A DNA stretch of 64,000 nucleotides, from contig NZ_LR734808.1 in assembly GCF_902506655.1 (NCBI RefSeq), positions 3,098,501-3,162,500 on the forward strand, read 5' to 3'. The stretch comes from Marinoscillum sp. 108. GTDB lineage: Bacteria > Bacteroidota > Bacteroidia > Cytophagales > Cyclobacteriaceae. Every line of letters starts with the position of its first letter. Position 1 is the first letter of the stretch. Under the pieces are notes generated by a model. That model saw only the letters and a program-made list of their open reading frames with translations, searched no databases and was not told where the DNA came from. Made by a program: the position numbers and the translations under genes. Shown piece after piece: positions 1 to 7,971 of this stretch.

Positions 1-1
1 G

Positions 2-397
2 CGACTCATGGATTATGGTTATCACGCCCCTACGGTTTCGTTTCCGGTGGCTGGTACCATGATGATAGAGCCCACGGAAAGTGAAACCAAGTCAGAGATA
101 GACCGGTTTTGTGATGTGATGATTTCCATCCGCAAGGAAATTGAGGAGGTCATCAGCGGGGTAGCAGATAAAGACAATAACGTGCTGAAGAATGCACCGC
201 ACACTCAGCGCACGGTCATCGCCGAAAGCTGGGACCTGCCCTATAGCAGGGAGAAAGCCGCTTTTCCACTCCCAGAGTTGAAATACAATAAATTCTGGCC
301 TTCTGTCAGCAGAATAGACAGTGCTTACGGAGATCGAAACCTGATGTGCAGCTGCGTACCTGTAGAGGCTTATGCCGAGGCTGCGGAGTTGGTATAG
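2..397 (+). CDS. gcvP: Glycine dehydrogenase (P-protein), C-terminal fragment
   Basis: This is the last 131 codons of the PLP-dependent glycine decarboxylase (P-protein) of the glycine cleavage system; the rest lies before the window. The stretch reading [13 protein letters not shown] followed by MMIEPTESE is the family's hallmark near the C-terminus, and the conserved [10 protein letters not shown] appears about 70 residues later. The frame is open from base 2, so the ATG at 8 is internal. The stop at 395-397 is close to the end of a convergent lipoprotein gene. Identification is firm; nothing can be said about its promoter or about other gcv genes. Confidence 0.93.
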   Translation, partial: RLMDYGYHAPTVSFPVAGTMMIEPTESETKSEIDRFCDVMISIRKEIEEVISGVADKDNNVLKNAPHTQRTVIAESWDLPYSREKAAFPLPELKYNKFWPSVSRIDSAYGDRNLMCSCVPVEAYAEAAELV

Positions 398-403
398 ATG
401 TAT

Positions 404-889
404 TTAATTACAAAACTCCAACAGAAAGGAGCCCTGCACGGTATTGTCATCGTCAAAATCGGCACTCATGTACCCGATTAGTTGCTGACTACCTACAGCC
501 ACTACTTCAATGAACCCACCGGAGGCGGTAAATTTTTTCGTACCGTTGGGTAAATTGAAGATGACATATCCTTCGTTTGCCGGGAAGGGGAGGTTATAGC
601 TTCCTTTTCGGCCAGGTATTTTTATGGAAAGATGGAGCTTGCTGGAGACCCTGATGGCACAGGGATCCTGAGTACTTTCACCCACGATGAGCCCTTCCAG
701 GTAGTAGGAAGAACTGTTCACGTTGGCACTGCCAGCGGCATACTGCCATTCTTCACCTCCTATCTTACCTTTAAGTGGGTCCTTCTCCAGGTCAAAGCCA
801 CTGATATCATCTTTGCATGATGATAAGCATCCTGTGGCTGCTAAAAGCACTATCATGAACAGTCTTGGAGCAATGTTTTTCAGGTTCAA
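404..889 (-). CDS. Hypothetical lipoprotein, TTG start coupled to the NRDE gene
   Basis: Small exported protein of about 161 residues with a signal peptide and a lipobox (LAATGC, with a second Cys a few residues on), so it is probably a lipidated envelope protein. The rest is a compact beta-rich domain beginning KGKIGGEEWQYAAG, a pattern common in Bacteroidota lipoproteins of unknown function. No ATG fits the start. A TTG at 889 overlaps the TGA stop of the upstream NRDE gene (TTGA), which suggests translational coupling. An ATG 11 codons later would leave a signal peptide too short to be convincing. No function is recognised. Confidence 0.7.
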   Translation of the reverse strand: MNLKNIAPRLFMIVLLAATGCLSSCKDDISGFDLEKDPLKGKIGGEEWQYAAGSANVNSSSYYLEGLIVGESTQDPCAIRVSSKLHLSIKIPGRKGSYNLPFPANEGYVIFNLPNGTKKFTASGGFIEVVAVGSQQLIGYMSADFDDDNTVQGSFLLEFCN

Positions 890-1653
890 TTCTCTTGTAT
901 TTTAAATTGATAATTTACGGTCTTCTCCACTCTGTCCCCAACCGGATAGGACTTTTCTGAAAATTCGATTTGACCATCTCTGTCTATGGTAATCACCGTG
1001 GAGCAGCAGGTGCCGTAATTTTCCATGCGGATGCACATGGCCGATAGAGCCTTTTCCATTTCTTTGGACACTCCGGTGTCTGGCAAGATACTGTCCTCGG
1101 CGGTTGAGGTGTCACTCATCATTTCTATTAACTCTTCGTGACTGAAGCTATTGCCAATCAGTTCCTGAAATTTGGCTTTGGCCAATTCTACTTTGGGCCA
1201 TGGAGTATCCAGAAGTGCATTGCTCAACCCATGAATGCCCGGGGTAATGACGTTCGCCTTGCGCTCGTAGTTGCTGTAGTGAGTCATCATTTGAGGCGTG
1301 GCGGCCAACACATTGAATCCGTTATATGCTGTGGAGCGCTCGTGCAAATCCTCGACATAGTTCAGGGGCTGCAGTGCCGGATCCATAAAACGAATAGGAA
1401 TCTCCCCCCTCGACCTTACGTTCTCCCTTATGTTTGACAGGTCCCTATAGTTGGTGACTGCCGCAAAATGTCCCTGTTTAGAAACGGTCATCCAGGACCC
1501 GCCCGCTTGGAGGTCGCGACCACCCAGAATGCTTGGTTCATCATGCCAAAAGGCAGCAGGTGCAGTGGGCCGAGCGTAAAACTCATCCCGATTGGCCGCT
1601 ACGATCAGCTTATATTTTGGGTGTACATCCCAGGCAAATACTATGAGACACAT
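886..1653 (-). CDS. NRDE family protein (TANGO2 homologue)
   Basis: The protein begins MCLIVFAW and carries the eponymous NRDE motif (AANRDEFYARP) near residue 30, followed by GGRDLQAGGSWM. These define the NRDE/TANGO2 family. Its members have an Ntn-hydrolase-like N-terminus with Cys as residue 2, and their biochemical role is poorly known. I moved the start from an upstream ATG to the ATG at 1653 so that Cys is residue 2; the extra ten residues upstream do not fit the family. The length of 255 residues is usual. It overlaps the downstream lipoprotein gene by a few bases and diverges from the CPBP gene, with only 21 bp between the starts. Confidence 0.85.
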   Translation of the reverse strand: MCLIVFAWDVHPKYKLIVAANRDEFYARPTAPAAFWHDEPSILGGRDLQAGGSWMTVSKQGHFAAVTNYRDLSNIRENVRSRGEIPIRFMDPALQPLNYVEDLHERSTAYNGFNVLAATPQMMTHYSNYERKANVITPGIHGLSNALLDTPWPKVELAKAKFQELIGNSFSHEELIEMMSDTSTAEDSILPDTGVSKEMEKALSAMCIRMENYGTCCSTVITIDRDGQIEFSEKSYPVGDRVEKTVNYQFKIQEN

Positions 1654-1660
1654 ATCTTTG
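1653..1660 (+). promoter_or_regulatory. Candidate -7 element (TATCTTTG) for the CPBP gene
   Basis: TATCTTTG matches the Bacteroidota -7 consensus TAnnTTTG and lies 14 bases before the ATG at 1675. I find no well-placed TTG -33 element. The site overlaps the start codon of the divergent NRDE gene. Just downstream, GGCAAATTTTT is directly repeated (about 1660-1671 and 1678-1689), the second copy lying within the start of the CPBP gene. Confidence 0.35.
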
Positions 1661-1674
1661 GGCAAATTTTTAGC

Positions 1675-2610
1675 ATGCGGCAAATTTTTGAGTACCTAAA
1701 AGAGTATCAAAGAAAGCACTTTGACCTCAAACTCTACCTCCTCATCAGTCTATTTCTGACCATATGTTTTGTCTTTAACTATACATATGACTTTGAAGAT
1801 TCGGTGATCGATAGCTACAGAGGGACGTTCTTGCATTGGCTTTACATGTTTTTGTGGATGATGTTCCCTTTTTTGGGTGTGAGTCTGCTCATCGCACGGG
1901 TAAAACAAATACCCGTGTTCACGGGTTCATTCTGGCTGATGTTGGTGATTGGGTTTGCCATTCTGGCACTGGACAGATCCTTTATAGGGCACCTGCAGAT
2001 CATCAAGGGCCTTCGTCCGATAGACTATCGTTTTGCAGCCAGGTGTCTCAATTGGTCATCCAGTATTTTTCTGAATGTGATACCGCTGATGCTCGTCTAT
2101 GCCATTTTCGAATCTGAGCGTCCGAGAAACTACTATGGACTGGCACTTAAGCGGTTTGACCCAAAACCCTATTTCCTGCTGCTGGCCGGCGCCATGGTTT
2201 TCATCGGTATCGGCTCGTTTTTCTCTGACATACAGAGTTATTATCCCCGGTTTCAGTATTCCGGTGGTGACAATTTTGCCGAAGCACACGGTATTCCTGT
2301 CTGGATGTCAGTATTGCTTTATGAAATCACTTATGGCAGTGATTTTGTATCAGTGGAAGTGTTTTTCAGAGGATTTCTGATCCATGCTTTTGTAAAGACC
2401 CTTGGAGGTTATGCGGTTTTGCCAATGGTGGCTTCTTATGCTTTCCTCCATTTTGGGAAGCCGCTGACCGAGGCTATCAGCTCGGTTTTTGGTGGATATA
2501 TTTTGGGTATAATCTCTTACAACAGTAAAAACGTGTGGGGAGGAATAATAATCCACATGGGAGTGGCGTGGACCATGGAGTTGTTCGGGTATCTGCAGAG
2601 TTTCATTTAA
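1675..2610 (+). CDS. CPBP family intramembrane metalloprotease
   Basis: Integral membrane protein of 311 residues with about eight hydrophobic segments. The C-terminal part has the three CPBP (CAAX protease and bacteriocin-processing) motifs: a Glu/Arg motif (VEVFFRGF), an F-x-x-H motif in YAFLHFGKP, and a final His in GGIIIHMG. The first motif has one Glu where many members have two. Family members cleave substrates within the membrane or act in immunity to small peptides; the substrate here is unknown. I start at the ATG at 1675 because 69 codons upstream run antisense through the NRDE gene and read as low-hydrophobicity filler. rmuC follows 9 bp later, possibly in the same transcript. Confidence 0.82.
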   Translation: MRQIFEYLKEYQRKHFDLKLYLLISLFLTICFVFNYTYDFEDSVIDSYRGTFLHWLYMFLWMMFPFLGVSLLIARVKQIPVFTGSFWLMLVIGFAILALDRSFIGHLQIIKGLRPIDYRFAARCLNWSSSIFLNVIPLMLVYAIFESERPRNYYGLALKRFDPKPYFLLLAGAMVFIGIGSFFSDIQSYYPRFQYSGGDNFAEAHGIPVWMSVLLYEITYGSDFVSVEVFFRGFLIHAFVKTLGGYAVLPMVASYAFLHFGKPLTEAISSVFGGYILGIISYNSKNVWGGIIIHMGVAWTMELFGYLQSFI

Positions 2611-2619
2611 CTTTAACCT

Positions 2620-3990
2620 ATGGAGTTTGATTCGTTGATGGTATTGATCATTGGGTTGGTGGCAGGAGTGATTATCGGTTTTCTGATAGCCAAGCTCCAG
2701 TCCAAAGGAGTGGTGGACGATGCCCCCAAACTGCGGATGGAGCTGCAAATGGAGCAGGAGCGCTCCAATAAACTGACGGCCGAGCTGGCACAACTCAATG
2801 GTGAGCTCAGAGAGGAGCGAGAGCGCTTTATGGACATTAATAGTGAGCACTCCAGTCTGAAGGCCAACTTCAAAAACCTGCAGGAGCGACTTACTGAGCA
2901 AAAGGAAGAGGTGAATAACCTCCAACAACGATTTGCGGCAGAGTTTAAAAACCTGGCCAATGAGATATTTGAGGAGAAGAGCAGGAAGTTTACGGATCAA
3001 AACAAGTCTAATCTGGACAATCTGTTAAAGCCCCTTGGTGAAAAACTCGTGGAGTTTGAGCGGAAGGTGGAGCAAACCAATAAGGACAGCCTGGAGCGAA
3101 GCACTGCGCTGCGAGAGCAGATCATTAGCCTTCGTGAGCTGAACCAGCGGATGACCAAGGAAACCGAAAACCTTACTAAGGCACTCAAGGGCGATACCAA
3201 AGTACAGGGTAACTGGGGAGAAGTTATTTTAGAGCGAATCCTGGAAAAATCCGGACTGGAGAAGGATCGGGAGTACTTCACCCAAGAGTCTTTTACCAAC
3301 GAGGAGGGCCGTAGGCTCAGACCTGATGTGATCATCAGATTGCCGGACAATAAAAATCTGGTCATAGATGCGAAGGCATCCTTGGTGGCTTATGAAAAAT
3401 ACGTGAATAGCGACTCAGAGGAGGAGCGGGAGCAGCACCTGAAAGATCACCTCATTTCCTTAAGGGCCCACATCAAGGGCCTGAGCGAAAAAAGTTATCA
3501 CAAGCTATTTGAATCCGGGACATTGGATTATGTGCTGATGTTTGTACCCATAGAGTCAGCCTTTGCGCTACTCGTGCAGCAGGGCGGCGAGCTCTATAAT
3601 GAAGCGCACAATAAGAATATTATCATAGTGAGCCCGGCTACATTGATAGCTACCCTGCGTACAGTCGCTAGTATCTGGAAGCACGAATATCAGGACAGAA
3701 ATGCGCTGGAGATCGCCAGACAGGGGGGAGCTCTGTATGACAAATTCAAAGCATTTGTAGACGACCTGATGGAAGTGGGTAGGTCCCTGGATAAGTCGAA
3801 GCAGCAGTATACTGAGGCGATGAAGAAGCTCTATGATGGCAAGGATAACCTGATCAGAAAGACGGAGCGTCTGAAAGAACTTGGTGCCAAGACCAGTAAA
3901 GACATGAATGAGAAATTGCTCGAACGGGCAGATGCTTCTTCAGCGATCAAAAAGCCTGAGGAGACCCCTTCTGGAAATTTGTTTGGTTAA
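2620..3990 (+). CDS. rmuC: DNA recombination protein RmuC
   Basis: 456-residue RmuC homologue. It has an N-terminal membrane anchor (LMVLIIGLVAGVIIGFLIA), a long coiled coil over roughly residues 30-180, then the RmuC nuclease-like core with LRPDVIIRLPDNKNLVIDAKASL and YVLMFVPIESAFALL. The family limits DNA rearrangements such as inversions at inverted repeats and has a restriction-endonuclease-like fold in which the DAK residues lie. Length and architecture are normal. It sits in a same-strand run after the CPBP gene and 3 bp before the co-chaperone gene. Confidence 0.93.
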   Translation: MEFDSLMVLIIGLVAGVIIGFLIAKLQSKGVVDDAPKLRMELQMEQERSNKLTAELAQLNGELREERERFMDINSEHSSLKANFKNLQERLTEQKEEVNNLQQRFAAEFKNLANEIFEEKSRKFTDQNKSNLDNLLKPLGEKLVEFERKVEQTNKDSLERSTALREQIISLRELNQRMTKETENLTKALKGDTKVQGNWGEVILERILEKSGLEKDREYFTQESFTNEEGRRLRPDVIIRLPDNKNLVIDAKASLVAYEKYVNSDSEEEREQHLKDHLISLRAHIKGLSEKSYHKLFESGTLDYVLMFVPIESAFALLVQQGGELYNEAHNKNIIIVSPATLIATLRTVASIWKHEYQDRNALEIARQGGALYDKFKAFVDDLMEVGRSLDKSKQQYTEAMKKLYDGKDNLIRKTERLKELGAKTSKDMNEKLLERADASSAIKKPEETPSGNLFG

Positions 3991-3993
3991 TGA

Positions 3994-4395
3994 GTGACAG
4001 TAGAGAAAATGAGAACGCAACTCACAGCAGAGAATAAACTAAAGAATATTATAGTGGTAGGGGATCGGGTCCTGATCAGACCCAAGGCCGAATCGGAGAA
4101 GACCAGTAGTGGCATCTATCTGCCACCAGGCGTACAGGAGAAAGAAAAGATACAGACCGGTTATATAGTAAAAGCCGGACCTGGCTATCCGATTCCCGTA
4201 TCGGCTGACGAAGATGATTCGTGGAAGCAGGAGGAGGAAAGAGTAAAATATATACCTCTACAGGCCAGAGCCGGAGATTTAGCTATTTTTCTTCAAAAAG
4301 GGGCTTTTGAAGTGGTGTATGAGGGTGAGAAGTATTTCATTGTACCGCAAAGCTCCATACTCATGCTGGAGCGGGAAGAGGATCTGTTTGACTAG
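3994..4395 (+). CDS. GroES-like co-chaperone family protein
   Basis: 133-residue member of the Cpn10/GroES family in the longer form found alone in Bacteroidota genomes. The core reads VVGDRVLIRPKAESEKTSSGIYLPP, the GroES beta-barrel and mobile-loop region, and the C-terminus has YFIVPQSSILMLE. A charged insert (ADEDDSWKQEEERVKY) separates two parts of the barrel. It is not next to groEL, so whether it caps a chaperonin is open. The upstream start is GTG at 3994; the ATG at 4009 is an equally good alternative. Its last 4 bases overlap the tail of a convergent small gene. Confidence 0.82.
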   Translation: MTVEKMRTQLTAENKLKNIIVVGDRVLIRPKAESEKTSSGIYLPPGVQEKEKIQTGYIVKAGPGYPIPVSADEDDSWKQEEERVKYIPLQARAGDLAIFLQKGAFEVVYEGEKYFIVPQSSILMLEREEDLFD

Positions 4396-4559
4396 AGAGC
4401 GGTCACTCGCTGGATGTAACACATGTGTATGTATTTGTTCATCGACGCAAGCTTATTGGCAAGCAAAGGCTTATCTCTGTGTTTAACAATGTTTTTTTCC
4501 AGGTGACGGACGATTCTTTCGGCGCATTCAATCAACTCTTGTTCAGTCATGTTTTCCAT
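4392..4559 (-). CDS. Small protein of 55 residues, paralogue of the neighbour at 4717-4902
   Basis: Minus-strand reading frame starting MENMTEQELIECAERIV and ending QRVTAL. Its central part (IVRHLEKNIVKHRD, then NKLASMNKYIHMCYI) is clearly related to the protein encoded just upstream (IVQHLEKNIVRHRE, then SKLASMNKFIQMNYI). Conservation between the two copies at protein level, with drift at DNA level, argues that both are real. It is probably all alpha-helical and soluble. Function is unknown. The stop overlaps the stop of the convergent co-chaperone gene. Confidence 0.65.
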   Translation of the reverse strand: MENMTEQELIECAERIVRHLEKNIVKHRDKPLLANKLASMNKYIHMCYIQRVTAL

Positions 4560-4716
4560 ATTTGTGAGGTCTTATATCACAAAACTGATTCATTTATCCA
4601 TCCTAAATAATGGTTTTTAGGTGAGTGACCCTATTTAGTCGATGAGTTATGCCTGATGGAAGTTTGGCTAATGACGGTACTACTTGCCTGATGCGCTCTT
4701 TCTCTTATAACTGAAC

Positions 4717-4902
4717 TTAGGCAGTTTCGGCCATATTATGGATATAATTCATTTGAATGAATTTATTCATAGATGCCAGCTTGCTCGCCATATTGATGTT
4801 TTCGCGGTGTCTGACAATGTTTTTTTCCAGATGTTGTACGATTTTCAAGGCGCATTCAAGAGTCATCTGGTCTTCGTTGGGGTCATTGTCTATAGTAATC
4901 AT
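4717..4902 (-). CDS. Small protein of 61 residues, tandem paralogue
   Basis: Begins MITIDNDPNEDQMTLECALKI and shares the helical core HLEKNIVRHRE...SKLASMNKFIQM with the 55-residue protein encoded 157 bp downstream. A longer frame from an ATG at 4980 is open, but the paralogue aligns only from about residue 27 of that frame, so I use the ATG at 4902. The acidic N-terminus and lack of a signal peptide suggest a cytoplasmic protein. No family is recognised. About 190 bp of non-coding DNA separates it from hemB. Confidence 0.62.
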   Translation of the reverse strand: MITIDNDPNEDQMTLECALKIVQHLEKNIVRHRENINMASKLASMNKFIQMNYIHNMAETA

Positions 4903-5095
4903 TGTTGCTAGGGTTTGGTTGTATATCGAATGTACGAATGCCAGCAACTCTTGCATAATGTTGTTAGTCCAATAGGCCAATTTTGTCGATTAAGCTGTCA
5001 ATTGAGGACAAGGAATATATGACCAAGACCTATGGGAGTGTATTGAAGTCTGTGAGACTAAATAAAATGCGTTACTTCTCACCCATTCGGTTAGA

Positions 5096-6067
5096 TCAGG
5101 CTCTGGTTTGAGAGCAAAACTCCTTGGCGAAATAGGTAAGGATCATGTCTGCACCAGATCTCTTGATGGACAGCAACACCTCGTCGCGCACCCGGTCTGC
5201 ATCTAGCCAGCCCTGAAGACCGGCCGCCTTGATCATGGCGTATTCTCCAGATACGTTATAGGCAGCTATGGGTAAGTCGTAGTTGGCTTTCAGATCGGAG
5301 ATGACATCAAGATAACTGAGCGCAGGCTTGACCATGAGCACATCGGCACCTTCTATATAGTCGAGTTCCGCCTCTATGAGGGCTTCCTTGCGGTTGGCTG
5401 GATTCATCTGATAGGTTTTCTTGTCTCCAAACTTGGGAGCCGAGTCCAGGGCGTCTCTGAACGGGCCGTAAAATGCACTGGCGTATTTGGCCGTATAGGC
5501 CATGATGCCTACATGAGAGAATCCCGCCTCATCCAGGACGTTTCGCAGGTGCCCGACACGACCATCCATCATGTCTGATGGGCCGATCATGTCAATGCCG
5601 GTTTCAGCCTGTGCCAGGGCCATTTGACCCAATACGTCAAGGGTCTCGTCGTTGAGGATTTTTCCGTCTTTCACGATACCGTCATGTCCATCTGAGCTGT
5701 ATGGGTCCATGGCCACATCAGTGATGATGAGGGCCTCAGGAAATTCTTTTTTGATGGTATCGAGGGCCTGGATGTAGAAAAAACCACGGTCGTAGCTTCT
5801 CGTAGCCAGTTTGTCTTTGTGGAAATCTTCCACCACTGGAAACACATCAAATCCCTTGATGCCCAATTTGAGACATTGCTCCATTTCCTTCAGCATGAGG
5901 TCAAGACTCAACCTGAAAATCCCGGGCATGGACTTTACCTCAGTTTTTTTATGACTCCCTTCCAGGAGAAATAATGGATAGATCAGATCATTGGCAGTGA
6001 CAAGTGTTTCCTGACTCAGGTCTCTGATGGCCTGTGAGGCACGGTTTCTTCTGGGACGTCTTTCCAT
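5096..6067 (-). CDS. hemB: Porphobilinogen synthase (delta-aminolevulinic acid dehydratase)
   Basis: 323-residue HemB, which condenses two 5-aminolevulinates to porphobilinogen in haem synthesis. Both substrate lysines are visible: one in the segment around AKYASAFYGPF, and the Schiff-base Lys in ADVLMVKPALSYLD. The metal-site segment reads DVAMDPYSSDGHDG, with Asp and Ser where zinc enzymes have three Cys. By family knowledge this marks the magnesium-type, zinc-independent class. The start at 6067 gives the usual MERRPRRNR N-terminus. It appears to be transcribed alone. Confidence 0.96.
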   Translation of the reverse strand: MERRPRRNRASQAIRDLSQETLVTANDLIYPLFLLEGSHKKTEVKSMPGIFRLSLDLMLKEMEQCLKLGIKGFDVFPVVEDFHKDKLATRSYDRGFFYIQALDTIKKEFPEALIITDVAMDPYSSDGHDGIVKDGKILNDETLDVLGQMALAQAETGIDMIGPSDMMDGRVGHLRNVLDEAGFSHVGIMAYTAKYASAFYGPFRDALDSAPKFGDKKTYQMNPANRKEALIEAELDYIEGADVLMVKPALSYLDVISDLKANYDLPIAAYNVSGEYAMIKAAGLQGWLDADRVRDEVLLSIKRSGADMILTYFAKEFCSQTRA

Positions 6068-6150
6068 GACACAAAGTTAACCAAGAGACCATCAGTGGAA
6101 AAATGAAATTGATTCACTAATCTGAGTACATGGATGAAACTCCTGCGACG

Positions 6151-7194
6151 CTATTGGACGGTGAGCTTCAAAATCTTACCATCTGTGCCGGTGGCCAGCC
6201 CAAAGCCGGAGGGGTGCAGGTCCACAGCCCAGTAGTTGCCGGTGTCCAGGTTGATATAGGTCTGTCCCAGATCGGTACTGTAGTCAATGCCATTTGGTCC
6301 TGAGGCGATGAGTATGGAGGCGTTTTCCCATGACATCAGGTCACTTCCGTAAAAGGCTCCTTTGGTCACCGGGCTTGTAGTGAGTTGCCAGGTCTGCCCC
6401 CCATCGTTGGTGAGGGCCATATTGTCAGTGTACTGATCAGTGATGCCCAAGTCACCACCTACTATAAGCCCTGTTTGATCATCCGACATTCGGATAGAAG
6501 TGATGCCGGCTGAGGGTCCTTTGACCAGGGGGACTTCATAGGTTTCCCAGCTATCTCCATAGTCGCTGGTGAAAAGCACTCTTGTGTTCCCGCCAGCTCC
6601 GGTACCTATCCAGGCCTTGCCTCCTGGTCTTGAAGTGATACAGGTGCCACTGGCCGCAAAACCACCCTCACCTTCTCCGGCAGGTGGTAGTTGGTTGGGA
6701 TCTATACTGGTCCAGCTCCGACCACCATCTGCTGTTTTCAAGACAAAAAGCTCCCTATTGAAACTATCTCCAAAGGCCAGCCCTCGCTCGTCATCCCAAA
6801 ACTCTATCGTATTAAGGAAACCCTGCTCATAGGGCATCACATAGGTTTCTTCAAAACCTGCCTGAAGGCTGAATCGAAAGATCCGGGAGAGCTTGCCAGG
6901 TCCGGCACTCATCAGGATGATTTCCTCACTGTTGAAGGCATGGAGGTCGCGAAACTGGAGAGAATCAATCGGCTCGTAGGAGAACGCGCTCCAGTCTGAT
7001 CCGCCGTTGACGGTGCGGAGAAAAGTTGCCCGATGCCCACTTACCCAGGCGGTATTTTCGTCCACAATACTGATGGCCTGCAGCAACGATTTTGTTGGGC
7101 TTATCAAGTGGGTTTTCTTGACTCTTGGCGTGTTTGGGGTACAACCCATCGCTAGGAGGAGGAAGATTATACCCAGGGTTTTACTTACCTGCAT
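6151..7194 (-). CDS. YCF48/BNR-type beta-propeller lipoprotein
   Basis: 347-residue lipoprotein with signal peptide and lipobox (LLAMGC). The mature part has repeated blade motifs of the photosystem II stability factor (YCF48)/BNR type: TVNGGSDWSAF, TADGGRSWTSI, TSDYGDSWETY, TNDGGQTWQLT and STDLGQTYIN, spaced about 50-70 residues apart. The fold is a beta-propeller exposed at the envelope; in Bacteroidota such proteins are often misnamed oxidoreductases and have no proven reaction. The start codon follows the stop of the upstream YdeI-like gene directly, so the two are probably co-transcribed. Confidence 0.82.
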   Translation of the reverse strand: MQVSKTLGIIFLLLAMGCTPNTPRVKKTHLISPTKSLLQAISIVDENTAWVSGHRATFLRTVNGGSDWSAFSYEPIDSLQFRDLHAFNSEEIILMSAGPGKLSRIFRFSLQAGFEETYVMPYEQGFLNTIEFWDDERGLAFGDSFNRELFVLKTADGGRSWTSIDPNQLPPAGEGEGGFAASGTCITSRPGGKAWIGTGAGGNTRVLFTSDYGDSWETYEVPLVKGPSAGITSIRMSDDQTGLIVGGDLGITDQYTDNMALTNDGGQTWQLTTSPVTKGAFYGSDLMSWENASILIASGPNGIDYSTDLGQTYINLDTGNYWAVDLHPSGFGLATGTDGKILKLTVQ

Positions 7195-7782
7195 TTACTT
7201 GTATTTATCGTTTAGGCCCATTCCTGCCAAAATCATCGGAGTGATCTTTTCGAGCCTGTTTTGTTTGGTTTCGGGGCGTTTGGCTTCCTGAATATACTCG
7301 GTATAGTCACGCTTTTTAGAAAGGCTTAATTGGTCAAATGCCTCTGAGAGTTTTCCGTCTTTGCTCAGTTGCTCTTTCAGCTCGTCGGGAATCACCAAAG
7401 GCTTTTTCTCCGGTTTGATTTCCTTACCCTGTTTCTGATTTTCTATAGCCTCCAATAAATAGGAGCGGATGATTTTTTCATCTATTGCTTCGATGGATTC
7501 AAAGCGCATCTGGCGCATCCCTTTGGTTTTTCCCTCTTGCGCGTTGATGAGCAAACCTTTTTCGTCTTTGAGAAACGAACCCTGAAAAAACCACAAGCCT
7601 GCGTAGCTTTTGAAAGCGCCTATTCCCACCACATTCTTATTGTTAATGGTGTAGGTAGGAATCCCCCATTTGATCGTCTCTGTCAGTTCGGTGGTATGAA
7701 TGATTGCTCTTAATTTCCTCAGCTCTGCGTGGTATTCGGGGTGCCTGGCAAAGTATTCTTCCACTGTTTTGCTGATATCCAT
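7195..7782 (-). CDS. DUF1801/YdeI family protein
   Basis: 195-residue cytoplasmic protein. The first half is a DUF1801-type domain (MDISKTVEEYFARHP, then ETIKWGIPTYTINNKNV and AGLWFFQGSFL). The C-terminal part has the YdeI/OmpD-associated signature (PDELKEQLSKDGKLSEAFDQLSLSKKRDYTEY cut by a conserved Lys/Arg-rich helix, then ETKQNRLEKI). The biochemical role is unknown; relatives have been tied to stress tolerance. A much earlier ATG at 7983 is open, but those 67 residues are unrelated to the family and overlap the divergent kinase gene. The start at 7782 leaves a 189-bp divergent intergenic region. Confidence 0.82.
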   Translation of the reverse strand: MDISKTVEEYFARHPEYHAELRKLRAIIHTTELTETIKWGIPTYTINNKNVVGIGAFKSYAGLWFFQGSFLKDEKGLLINAQEGKTKGMRQMRFESIEAIDEKIIRSYLLEAIENQKQGKEIKPEKKPLVIPDELKEQLSKDGKLSEAFDQLSLSKKRDYTEYIQEAKRPETKQNRLEKITPMILAGMGLNDKYK

Positions 7783-7971
7783 GGCTTTGCTTTTTGGTGA
7801 ACATTTATTCAGGGCAATATATAAATACCCCGTCTTTTCAGAAATAATTTTTTGGTGATGCTCCGGGTTTGGTCTTCCGGATTTGGCACTAAAACTCCCG
7901 ATTAGACATTCCTTTCTCCTGTTCAACCTGAGCCCGTTGTATAGGCTGGCAATAATGAACATATTTAGGCT

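Noticed and set aside
1661-1700. Direct repeat GGCAAATTTTT at the start of the CPBP gene
   Set aside because: Only two copies and AT-rich; could be chance. It is mentioned with the promoter.
4983-5111. Plus-strand frame of 42 codons with TTG start (MSIKLSIEDKEYMTKTYGS)
   Set aside because: No recognised family, TTG start, and its end overlaps the convergent hemB gene; could be a small gene, but support is too weak.
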